A program made the translations under genes and the position numbers. The notes beneath the pieces were generated by a model that did no database searches, was not told where the DNA came from, and saw nothing but the letters and a program-made list of their open reading frames with translations. Below, one piece after another: positions 1-8,772 of a stretch of DNA of 64,000 nt. The stretch's first letter is position 1. Every line of letters starts with the position of its first letter. Source of the stretch: Fasciolopsis buskii (Eukaryota > Platyhelminthes > Trematoda > Plagiorchiida > Fasciolidae); contig LUCM01004938.1 in NCBI GenBank assembly GCA_008360955.1, positions 148,272 through 212,271 on the forward strand, read 5' to 3'.

Positions 1-1156
1 GGGTGGGCGAACAGGTTAAAAACATTGGGTTGATCGAAGTACCTCGTAGCGGCCAACAGACTCAACGCTGTGACATTCTGTAGTCGGTCAACAATGCGAA
101 TTTGTCCGAACATTTTCAATAGGACTCGAGTAAATTCGTATGACTTTGTGAATAACCATTTACCATCCAAATGAACAACCGTCAACTGATAGCACCAATG
201 CGACCGATTACACAGCAAGAAACGAACTAGTAACAGCACACAGAGTCGTTGGAAGACTACCGGCGAACTTTTAACTGGAGGACATTCAGGCTGACCTAAA
301 AAATGTGCAATGCATTGTGCATCTTATATACTGATTTGTCTCCATTGATTTGTTAGGACTAGCCTTCCTGGCTTCTCTAACCACTCAGCCTACGGTGTTT
401 CGTTTACAATTTGTCGGTATCGCTTTGGGAAAACGTAATTGCTGTTCAACTCAAATAGGTCTTTTTTACGTATTGCTATCAACCTCCTCACTTCCTTGTT
501 TATAAGCAGTCCGTTAAATAATTGGAGACTTGCGTCACTTCTCATGGTTCAGCCTAAACTCTATGAATTTATCTGTCTGTGTAATCCGCTTCGGCAAATG
601 TGCAAATTTTGTCGACTCACTACATACTATTAGGAGAGCATCTACGCACCGGTTGTAACTATCTAGTTTGAACTTTTCATTGAGGTAAGTTTTCCCCAAC
701 ACCTATTCCGCCTGCATAGTTCAGCTACTTTGGGTGCAAAACCGTCACTTTCGACGTCCCAGCCGTACTTACCAGGTTGCATATTTCTTTATGATTGTTG
801 TTGTGAGCAGGAGAACTGCAGGTATGTGACCCTAGAATATCACTTACAGTCTTCTAATTATGCGGACGATTTAACCTCATTCAAGGATGCTTTGAGACTG
901 TTTTAACATCGGTATAAAATTTACTTTTTCGCTTGTATGACACCTGCTCAGAGCTATACACCGCACCTCAGCAGGCTTTCCAAGGAGCCCTCCGAGAACA
1001 GTTATAACTCATTTTTCTTTTCACGTTACTCCTTCGCGAGTATGCTGACAGCTCTGTCGGTATCCTTTGTCAATGCAAAATCTTGAATTATAAACCTCTT
1101 TCGTCTTGATCGGGTTTATAGTCTTCGTGACATAGAAGGTTATAGCGGCATCATGG
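1..1156. other. No recognised gene (left flank)
   Basis: I see no coding region, RNA gene or repeat that I recognise here. Short open frames are AT-rich and unlike known proteins. Isolated splice-donor-like words occur: GAGGTAAGT near 672 on the plus strand, and CTGGTAAGT on the minus strand near 765-775. Neither is attached to a convincing exon. Intergenic or intronic sequence is the simplest reading. Confidence 0.5.
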
Positions 1157-1193
1157 GTATATATGTATAAATGTGTACATATATATATATATT
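1157..1193. repeat. TA-rich microsatellite at the 3' end of a Penelope-like element
   Basis: This is an interrupted TA run (ATATATG, then a pure TATATATATATA stretch). It abuts the 3' tail of the minus-strand Penelope-like element. A second TA run lies at the other end of that element, at about 1873-1883. Penelope-like elements are often found beside such simple repeats, so the pair may mark the insertion site. Confidence 0.7.
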
Positions 1194-1224
1194 AAAGTTG
1201 AGAAGGCGTACACTGAGTTAATAC

Positions 1225-1270
1225 GTTTATTGTGACGTTTCGATCCAAACTAGGACTCGTCAAACTTGAA
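1225..1270 (-). ncRNA. Hammerhead ribozyme motif of the Penelope-like element
   Basis: Minus-strand order: core TTGACGA (1263-1257; consensus CUGANGA), stem II GTCC/GGA-C closed by TAGTTT with one extra T, then GAAA and CGTC (1241-1234). Cleavage would fall after the GUC, between 1234 and 1233. Stem III is only the palindrome ACGT, the minimal form described for hammerheads of Penelope-like elements. Core position C3 is changed to U, stem II has a bulge, and stem I has about two pairs beside the core, so this copy is probably inactive or weak. The UGA of the core is also the stop codon of the endonuclease frame. Confidence 0.7.
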
Positions 1271-1883
1271 TGAGTGATTGAATGGGATCGCTAGTTCCGT
1301 TCGGTTTTGTGCACTGTCCGTCTGTTTGTCTCTCTATTCTGCATCGGGGTCTTGTTAAGATGACGTAAAGTTTGTCAATCTCGTCATGCTGATTGAACGA
1401 GTTATTCGAGTGGAGGACTTCAAGAATCAGTCGCTCCCCCTTTCTGTTTGCCCAGCTGACTACCTTTGCGTTGTTGATGTTGACCTCGTGACCTGTTTGT
1501 GCACAGGGGTTCCATATCTGCGAGTGTGGGTCAGCGCGTCGCAGGGCTAAGCTATGTTCGTGCAAGCGTGTGCGTAATTGTTTGCCTGTCTCACCGACAT
1601 TATTTGTAACTCCGAGGCACGGAATGGCATAAATTACCCCTGACTGGTCGTGCTGGTCGACGCGATCTTTTCCCTTGAATAGAGTAGATCTCATGGTGCC
1701 CGTCGGTTTGTGGGCGGTTGTGACATCTAGTGGTCATAGGATGCGTTCGACCGCTTCGGATACTCCCTGTATGTATGGAAGTACCACGATCGATCCAGTC
1801 CTCTTAGTATTTGCCCTCTGTTTTCTGCGAATACAGGCGTTGATGAAAGATTTTGGATATCCATTAGCCGCAAATATATATAT
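1260..1883 (-). pseudogene. GIY-YIG endonuclease end of a Penelope-like RT, interrupted by one stop
   Basis: The product would nick target DNA and help prime reverse transcription of the element. Reading 1883 to 1260, the frame begins at the NGYP thumb motif and continues through PYIQGVSEAVERIL. It meets TGA at about 1734-1736, then resumes in the same frame with PLDVTTAHKPTGT and a 144-residue open part. GVIYAIP followed by NNVGETGKQLRTRLHEH is the GIY-YIG signature. The second motif has Asn where Tyr is usual before VGET, and the following Arg and His are kept. The TGA fits a CGA-to-TGA change (Arg at that place is usual), as CpG decay would give. The frame ends at TGA (1260-1262), inside the hammerhead core. 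Family assignment is firm; activity is very unlikely. Confidence 0.85.
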
Positions 1884-1995
1884 GCCCGGTCGTGCTCCCG
1901 GGCAAATTTTATTCACCCATTCAGATGTTACTTGCATATATATATGTACAGGTGCCGCTGACTATGATGCATTGAAAAATTTCCAATGTTAGTAT

Positions 1996-3752
1996 TCTGA
2001 AGTCCCTATTACTTGCTAGGTGTAGAGAAGCATTCGGAAATACAATGAATTTATTCATGGGTTTACATTACTATTTTTGCCTGTAGATTGTTATGAGGTC
2101 AGTTGAGTATGAGTAAACTTGGCTTTCTGGGCGAACGAGCCTAAACATGAAAAATGAAATCCTAGGGGAGAAATTTTCACAAAGGTTCTTGTGAGGTTCT
2201 GAGGACTGAGGTTAAATCCATAAATGAAGATGAATTAGCCTATCCAATAAAAGCACTTATTTTATCGAGCATTCTATCTACGATTACATCTGCCCTTGTA
2301 GACTGAAGAAAATTATATGTTAATTGCGGTCTTTTGTGCCAACTGGGGTCTGACATTCATAGTCTATTATGAACAGGAAAATTTTTTTAAGGCGGATCTT
2401 AGTTTACACCGAAAATGACCTTGCCTAAAGGTCATTTAAGGGCGCCGCGTCGGTCTCCGTAGCAGTGAGGTGGAGGAGAGAGAAAGAGTGGAATCATTTT
2501 GCGGCGCAATGCAGGGGATAAAAACTGATTTCAAAGTACCGATCGGTTCAAAGTTTTATCATTAGGCTTTCCCACCTTCCCAAACTGGACAAAGCCACCA
2601 TTTGCATTATACTGAACTAATAACGTTTGCATGTGTCTCGCAAGGGAACTCAATCACATCCAAAAGAAACTACAAATTGACATATATTCTTGATAGAATT
2701 TCACGATGGAAGTTATTTGCTTTAAATCTGTTTCAGAATATTACCGATGCTCCATGCACCACGGTCTAAACAGATTTGAATAGTATTTAAATGCTTCAAA
2801 GTTCACTAAATATGTAGCACAAATTAATCGCAGAACAAAGCAAGAGCCCAGTTACGCTGTGCAATAGTAAAAAATGCTGAGCTCTTCAGCATGAAAACCC
2901 GTTAATTTTATTTGTAAATAAGTGACACGAGGTGACTTCGACGCACTTAAGAAATGAAAATTTATCAGAGCTCTCCGAAAAAGTTGTTTCGCCTTCTTAA
3001 TTCGGTCCAAGTTGTTCACTGTCATAGGAATATTATTAGAAAACCTTAGCAAGGGTCCAAAAGTGAATGAACACAAGAAAGGGGAAATTTTTATTTTCAG
3101 TAACGCGGAGATACTCCCTCGATTCAATGTCCCCGAAAGAAGATCCGCGCTTCCCTGTGCCGAAAATTTGGTGAGCATATTTTACCGAACAGATCGATTG
3201 TCCTTCGAACTAATGTGATCCCGGTGGATGTACACATATGTGGAGTGCACCCATCATGCAAAATCCTACCCCGGACAGAAACTTGGTTGTATCCAAAATG
3301 CTTCTTGTGGTGGCATGATAATTAACTCCGATGCCTGACCCGTGGATATCGACTTAGAATTTCTGAAGATTCTTAAAACAGAATAAAAGTACATTCAACT
3401 TGGAAGCGACGGGTGTCACATTACTTAATGCTAGTGATGGGCCCATCGATTGCGGCTGTTTATTTGTGCTGGTTACCTAGCAGAATGAGCGCCAAATTGT
3501 AGTAAATCGATGTCACCTTGACCTTCCTAACTAGTTTGTGACGTGCTTAAAATGGCCGGAATGGGAAATCAACTAAATTACTAACCTATCTTCTCGCTAG
3601 GTAACTGAAAAATACGAGGCGCATTGTCACTTGCATTCGCCAGTTCTCACCAAATAGAAGGAATACAAATTCAAAAATTTGGTTTCCTATGCTTGAACAT
3701 ATTGCAGCGGAAATTTCTCGTGTTGTCTGTAGCATGTACTTTGGCAAGACCT
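1996..3752. other. No recognised gene
   Basis: Nothing recognisable. A GC-rich patch lies at about 2440-2510 (GGCGCCGCG, then a purine run GGAGGAGAGAGAAAGAG). Overlapping open frames on both strands at 2852-3218 have no recognisable motif and cannot all be real. Confidence 0.45.
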
Positions 3753-3777
3753 ACATATATATATATATACATATATA
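3753..3777. repeat. TA microsatellite
   Basis: This is a run of alternating A and T interrupted by C (ACATATATATATATATAC, then ATATATA). The open frame reading through it contains a Tyr-Ile run and is an artefact of the repeat. Confidence 0.85.
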
Positions 3778-3789
3778 AACATATGCGCC

Positions 3790-6700
3790 AAACGTGTTCT
3801 GTGTGCTCCGTACCAGTTTTACAGTTATTAAACCCCATCAGGTGTATTCACCCGGTGCTTTCATTTTCATTCTTTTGTGATTCTGCTCCCCTATATTCAT
3901 TGTCTCGTTCATCCTTATCCTCAGGAGCAGACACGAACGTACAATGGTTTACGTGAACCGTGCCGGCCCGATCCAGCCACCAACATAAGTTTTACAACTG
4001 ATCACTGAATCAGTCGTACATATCAGATGATGTGGAGGTGAACCACTAATGAGTATTTCATGCCAGTTGGTGAGTTATGTTTGTAGGTTTATCCTCAACT
4101 TCACAAATTTTAGTTTCCAGTTATTTTATTTATGCTTGCTGATCTCAGTCCATTTGCTTGCGAACAACGGGGTTTTTGCGTGTAGATTTTTTTCTAATTT
4201 GATGTAAAATGATGTTGGACTAGCTGAAACGAACGAAGCCCAAAAGGTTGAAAGTGACCAAGCGTAGGAAGGATTAGAGAACATAAGGAAAGAATAGATC
4301 CGAAGCGGTTAAAATGTTGTATGCTTATCATTCGGGCTAAACATTAATACGAATATTATTTCAAAATCATTTTTATTTCACCATGTCTACTGACTGCTAG
4401 ATGGCTTGTGCTTACTATGTGCAGGTAGTAAGCGATACAAAACAAACGTCTCCTTTTCGTATAAAATATGCGTAGAATTGTTACTGGGATGCTATCTTAA
4501 TCACATCGCTTCGCAGATGGAACAAACTATGAGGTCGAAATTGACTAAGGTTCATTAGCAAATCAGTTCGGACTGATTTGTCTCCCCTCGTCTGTATAAG
4601 AGATCATCAATCACGTCACACGAAATCACAGACGACTGATGTTAAAAAGCAACCAGATAGATGTTTAAGAAACCATCTACTATTTCTGATTATGCCATTT
4701 CATCTAGGTAAGGACAAAACATTCACCTCGAACTTATATCAGTAGTAATCCTCCTTGGTTCGGATGCAATGCTGTCACAATAAAGTAGATTTGTTACTCA
4801 TCTATTAATTTGTCGATGCAATCAAAATTTTCGGGCTAGGCAGTCAGTCCAACGTTTATTTAATCTAACAGTAAATAAATATCTGTCGTTTAACTGGAAA
4901 GTTGGGGCTTGAGATAATTAACCAATGGTCATCAGACGTCTAACATTTGTCGAAGTAAATAGAAAATGGCTCAAGGTGCATTTGACGCGATATCTCTACT
5001 TGCCCACTGAAATATCGGTAAGCCACACCAGTATTCCCAACAAATATCATTTGCACATGTCGCTTTTGTATAGGAAACAACATTTTTCAAAAAGTGGTCC
5101 AACTAAAACTTTAGAATATCAACCATCGGATTGATAATTCCTAATTTTTTTTGCCTAGAATACTATTATGGGAAATTCTTCGGCGAACTTTCTAATAATG
5201 TTATTCTGTTGCCCGTAATTTCTGCAAAACTGAAAGTCACACAAAGAAGTCAAAAGAATCATGGGACTGCTGCTATGCTTAGCTTCGTTTGCACATGAGT
5301 TTTTGCGTGAAATTTGTTAAACAGACAAGCTTTTCAACGTTCAAAGATAATTGCCACAGTGCTGATCACAATATATTTGTGTACACGGAAATGTTAAAAA
5401 ACTATAGAACTGAAAATTTCCAGAACCCATTGGAGAGGAACCTGTAGTGAACAAAAACTCAGGTGATTGGTATCAGATCTCCTCTAGTAAATGCCAAGTC
5501 GTTCAAGTTAGTACCAGGAGTAGAATGCGGCCTGGGGCCAACAGAAATCACTTACCTGCTTTGTAAGTTATTGTGATTCATTTTGTTCACAACCGTCTGC
5601 AAATGCCATGAAACACCAGAAAAGCAAAAGACTTCCTTTATTATGGTGGAACAATAAATACTTAAGGAAAATTCACAGGGCCTAGCACAGAGGGTTCTCA
5701 GCTCCGACAATATTGAAATTAAAGCAAAGTTGACCTCCGTGGTGCACTGTATAATCTCTAGCATGTTAGCATTAAGGTGGTGCTAAGTGCAGTTCGGAAA
5801 TTAATGGCTATCAAATACTACTTGGACAATGCATCATCAATAATTAGTCCCAGATATACGGGCAATTACTAAGGCCTAGTGCAGTAGAAATGATATGAAA
5901 ACTTTCTGCTCTTTCTGTTTTTCTAACTGCTTTGTAATTGTTTCCATCCTCTGCCTTGTGGCCTAACGATCTTTTTGTTTTGCCTGGGTTAATTAAGGTT
6001 AATCACATGGGAAATGCGAAGGATAAAAGCACATTAATCATTGCGGACGTGTGAGGTCAAATGTTGTTGTTTTGCGGTTAAATGCTCATATCTGAAACTG
6101 TTTGGCCCATAGATTTAGCGATTCGGGAGCTAACTTAAATGAGCCATTACGCTTGTTGTGACCTGGGTAGTCCATATGTGGGAATATTTGGTTATATCGA
6201 TTATCACCTACTTGTCAAAAATCAAAATAATAGACACGTGACTGTTCGCAGACGTTTCCTCTCACCCCGTTAGACGGGCCGGAAAGGATTAATAGTTATT
6301 TTTTGAAGAAACCATCAACCATTATGCATAACCATCTGTGACAAACTAAAACAAATGATCTACCCTGCTTTGTAAATAGTATAAGCTAGAGGTTTTCAAT
6401 GGAGGGTCAAAATTGTAGATAGGAAATCGCTAAGGTTGATCCAAGAGAAAAAGGCAGCAATAGATCAATTAAATTAAAATGACTAATCAGTTATCTCATT
6501 TCCAATCAGTTTGACGGCCATAGGTTACGAATAGATCCAACGGCAAACGGTCTCTGGTCGCCGCTGGGGAAGACCTAGACCTATGCACGGGCGTCATTCA
6601 GTTCGAATTACTTGGTGATCCTCGTCTCATGAACTACAAGGGGACACCGAAAGATAATTGGGGACTTCAGACAAAAGTTATAAAATACGCTTTAAACTTA

Positions 6701-7500
6701 CTTTCCTTAATGTCTTATGTCACTGACTGTTTCGCAGTTGCGAAGGAAGCACACGACTCGTATGAACCAACCAACTCACAAGCACAATTACGTCATTTGG
6801 TCTGATAGGTTTGGCAACCGCCGAGTTGATCCTAACTGGGCAAGTCTTCGTTATCCCCGGAATTCAAAATAATGTGACATTTTCACTTGCGCAGTCAATG
6901 CACTCCGTCTCGCATAAAAAGAGCCCTCGTTTTCAGTGATGGGAATCTAACTGATTTGGCTCTCAAATAACCGAGAAAATCTCCTGACTTGCACCAAAAT
7001 CGGTAGACATGATATGGTTGTTGGACTCCATTATGATACGCCTACCCTTGTAGATAGTAAAGGAATTCAGCAAAATAGAAAATCGAGGAAATTAGTTAAA
7101 AGGAAATGAGGACTACTGGATTTCTTGTAGTATTGGTGTTGAGAGCGATCCTAACGGATTCTGTTTGTCGCGGTTGCGCTTTATATCGTCGGTTGATGTG
7201 AACTTGGAAACACAATATTGAACTTGACCGAAGTCGCCTTGCCTTTCAAATGTTTGTTCAATAATTGATGGGGCCGGGGAAAATCCTCGGCTTCGATGCT
7301 TGTCGTTTTGATTTCATTTGTAGTTATGTACTTGTTACAAGCTCTATTATGGTTGGAAACATAGTCTGGATGCATAAACGGATGAGATTTGATCAAATAT
7401 ATGAAGGAACTGCGGCGAATATCGGGATTTGTATTAATTTTCTTTGTATTCAGTGTGAATAGTTTGCAAGTTATACACATGCACAACAAATTATGTGTAG
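3790..7500. other. No recognised gene; one micro-exon-like spot
   Basis: No identifiable gene, RNA or repeat. The only local structure I would single out is the splice-bounded 41-nt segment on the minus strand at 5556-5596, listed separately. The remainder is AT-rich, with short unrelated frames. Confidence 0.4.
5556..5596 (-). other. Candidate 41-nt micro-exon
   Basis: On the minus strand a pyrimidine-rich stretch ends in CATTTGCAG. It is followed by 41 nt open in the frame TVVNKMNHNNLQS and then by a near-consensus donor AG/GTAAGTG at 5555-5550. Both splice signals are good and the segment lies inside a longer open frame (5552-5764). Very short exons are common in flatworm secreted-protein genes, but no neighbouring exon was found. 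This is inference from signals only. Confidence 0.2.
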
Positions 7501-7514
7501 GTCAATAAATCATT

Positions 7515-7559
7515 TTTTTAGTAGTAGGAGATTGAATGTTTACATGAAATAATTCACCA
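7515..7559 (+). repeat. 45-bp direct repeat, left copy
   Basis: TTTTTAGTAGTAGGAGATTG and the 25 bases after it are identical at 7515-7559 and 8615-8659, an offset of exactly 1100 bp. The segment is the terminal part of the SINE tail, seen from the plus strand. Exact identity argues for a recent duplication. Confidence 0.9.
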
Positions 7560-7600
7560 TGTGATATCATCACTCAACTCACCATAAAGAAACCATGGAA

Positions 7601-7645
7601 GCACTGTACAGCTGTTTCATCCTTGTTAGGAATCATCAGCAGTGC
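7601..7645 (-). ncRNA. Hammerhead ribozyme motif inside SINE copy 1
   Basis: All hammerhead parts occur in order on the minus strand. Stem I is GCACTG/CAGTGC, six perfect pairs (7645-7640 with 7606-7601). The core CTGATGA is complete (7639-7633). Stem II is TTCC/GGAT with loop TAACAA, three pairs plus a T-T mismatch next to the core. GAA follows (7618-7616), then stem III as the self-complementary ACAGCTGT (7615-7608). The cleavage triplet is GUA, with the cut between 7607 and 7606. All core bases are intact. The mismatch at 10.1-11.1 and the tiny stem III suggest low activity unless two RNAs pair, as proposed for minimal hammerheads of this kind. Confidence 0.7.
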
Positions 7646-7789
7646 ATATCCACCGCGCCCGAACTGGGACGCGAACCCGGGACGAACGATTGTGAGTCGA
7701 ACGCCTTANTATGTTTGCACCACGGAGTTCTGGACCCGAATCGGCCTGCGGTACACGTCCGGAAAATGAAACATTTATGCTTTGTCTGA

Positions 7790-8602
7790 ATCAACAAATA
7801 TGAAATCATTATTTTGAATTGATCAACGATAGTTCTAACTCAATCAGAAGTACTCCAAAACGTACCATAACACTGTTTGTATTTTTGTAAGGAAAGGTTA
7901 GAAAATTTACGTGTCAGCAATGACAAACACAGCCATTGGAAACGGATTTTCCTTCGGTGAAACTTTCAGGGCAAGTTGAAAATACGACCTCTTCGTGAAT
8001 AGTAAATTATCCAATAAAACGAAAATTCCCAAGGGTTCGTAAACACTTATGAAAAGGAGGATGTAATAGACATGAACGCCACATCGACTGAAACGTGAAA
8101 TATCTGCATAGGGCTAAAGAGACTGTGCCCTACTCTGTCCATTCCTAATAGGTCTGACTTGAATTTCACTGTTTATTCAATTACATCCATAACTTATGCT
8201 GCTAAACACCTCGCAGGAATCATGTTTGTGATGAATTATTTTCGAGCCCTCGCGGTCGGACGGAATTCCTGATCTCATTAACTAGTCAGCAGAATCCCTA
8301 ACGCCAACAAATTCTTGCGTCCCCTGGTAAGTTTTAATTCTGCTTCGGTTTGGCTACACCGCACTACGCGACAAACTTGATTGATTTTAGTCTAACTGTT
8401 CTTGTGTGGACCTTTACGTCTTACTGCAGATGTCTTCGGATAGCTGTCTGTATCCATCTACGCCTCAGTGGTATTGACCCGATGAATGTTAATGCTTAAC
8501 TTTTGTTCCATTTCACCTAAAATTTGTAGTTAGTTTATAAAGAACTTTTGTTGAATACAGTAGGACATTTAGAGGTCACGGGAGTGTAGTGCGCGTACGT
8601 TC
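7790..8602. other. Spacer between the two SINE copies
   Basis: Nothing recognised. A donor-like CCTGGTAAGTT occurs near 8325 with no convincing exon upstream. Confidence 0.45.
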
Positions 8603-8625
8603 ACTACTAAATAATTTTTAGTAGT
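8603..8625. repeat. Perfect 9-bp inverted repeat (hairpin)
   Basis: ACTACTAAA (8603-8611), a 5-nt loop TAATT, then TTTAGTAGT (8617-8625). It spans the junction where the duplicated 45-bp tail segment begins, so it may mark the breakpoint at which DNA synthesis switched template. Confidence 0.75.
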
Positions 8626-8763
8626 AGGAGATTGAATGTTTACATGAAATAATTCACCACTGCTGATGATTCCTAACAAGGATAAAACAGCTGTACAGTG
8701 CTTCCATGGTTTCTTTATGGTGAGTTGAGTGATGATATCACATGGTGAATTATTTCATGTAAA
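8615..8763 (+). mobile_element. SINE copy 2, 5'-truncated and folded back
   Basis: The segment has three parts. 8615-8659 repeats 7515-7559 exactly, in the same orientation. 8658-8763 is the reverse complement of 7539-7644 with one mismatch, so the SINE body here runs on the plus strand. The outer 21 bp (8639-8659 and 8743-8763) are perfect inverted repeats around an 83-nt middle. The tRNA head is missing: the element starts in the 5' strand of hammerhead stem I. AAATCATTTTTT follows at 8761-8772 and also precedes copy 1 at 7507-7519. This resembles an aberrant local copy made by template switching. Confidence 0.75.
8657..8701 (+). ncRNA. Hammerhead ribozyme motif of SINE copy 2, core mutated
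   Basis: Same layout as copy 1: CCACTG (stem I, one base changed), CTGATGA (8663-8669), TTCC-TAACAA-GGAT, then AAA in place of GAA (8684-8686), ACAGCTGT, A, and CAGTGC (8696-8701). The core change is G12 to A. G12 is a catalytic base in hammerheads, so this copy should be inactive. It is the only difference from copy 1 across the shared inverted segment. Confidence 0.65.
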
Positions 8764-8772
8764 TCATTTTTT

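Larger units (their letters stand above)
1195..1883 (-). mobile_element. Penelope-like element, 5'-truncated copy
   Basis: On the minus strand this copy keeps the end of the reverse transcriptase (thumb-like AANGYPKSFINACIRRK), the linker (LPYIQGVSEAVERIL), the GIY-YIG endonuclease and then a hammerhead motif and 3' tail. The order matches animal Penelope-like elements. The rest of the RT is absent: past about 1883 the frame runs into a TA tract, a small GCCCGG/CCGGGC hairpin (1884-1903) and unrelated sequence. This looks like ordinary 5' truncation on insertion. One in-frame TGA splits the coding part, so the copy is dead as a protein source. TA runs at both ends suggest insertion into, or creation of, a TA microsatellite. 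Confidence 0.85.
7507..7770 (-). mobile_element. tRNA-derived SINE with internal hammerhead motif, copy 1
   Basis: Read on the minus strand, a tRNA-like head comes first. It has a possible A box TGGTGCAAACATA (7722-7710) and a B box GGTTCGCGTCC (7678-7668), about 31 nt apart. The sequence between them (TTCGACTCACAATCG) resembles an anticodon arm with a possible CAC. The head is followed by GCGCGGTGGATAT, the hammerhead motif (7645-7601) and a tail of about 80 bp ending TTTACATTCAATCTCC-like and CTACTACTAAAAAAATG. The element makes no protein. Such elements are transcribed by RNA polymerase III from the A and B boxes and moved by a partner LINE; the partner is unknown here. The 5' limit is approximate and base 7709 is N. 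Three more copies in the window support a repeat family. Confidence 0.7.

Noticed and set aside
1675..1992. 105-codon plus-strand frame
   Set aside because: It is antisense to the Penelope-like coding region.
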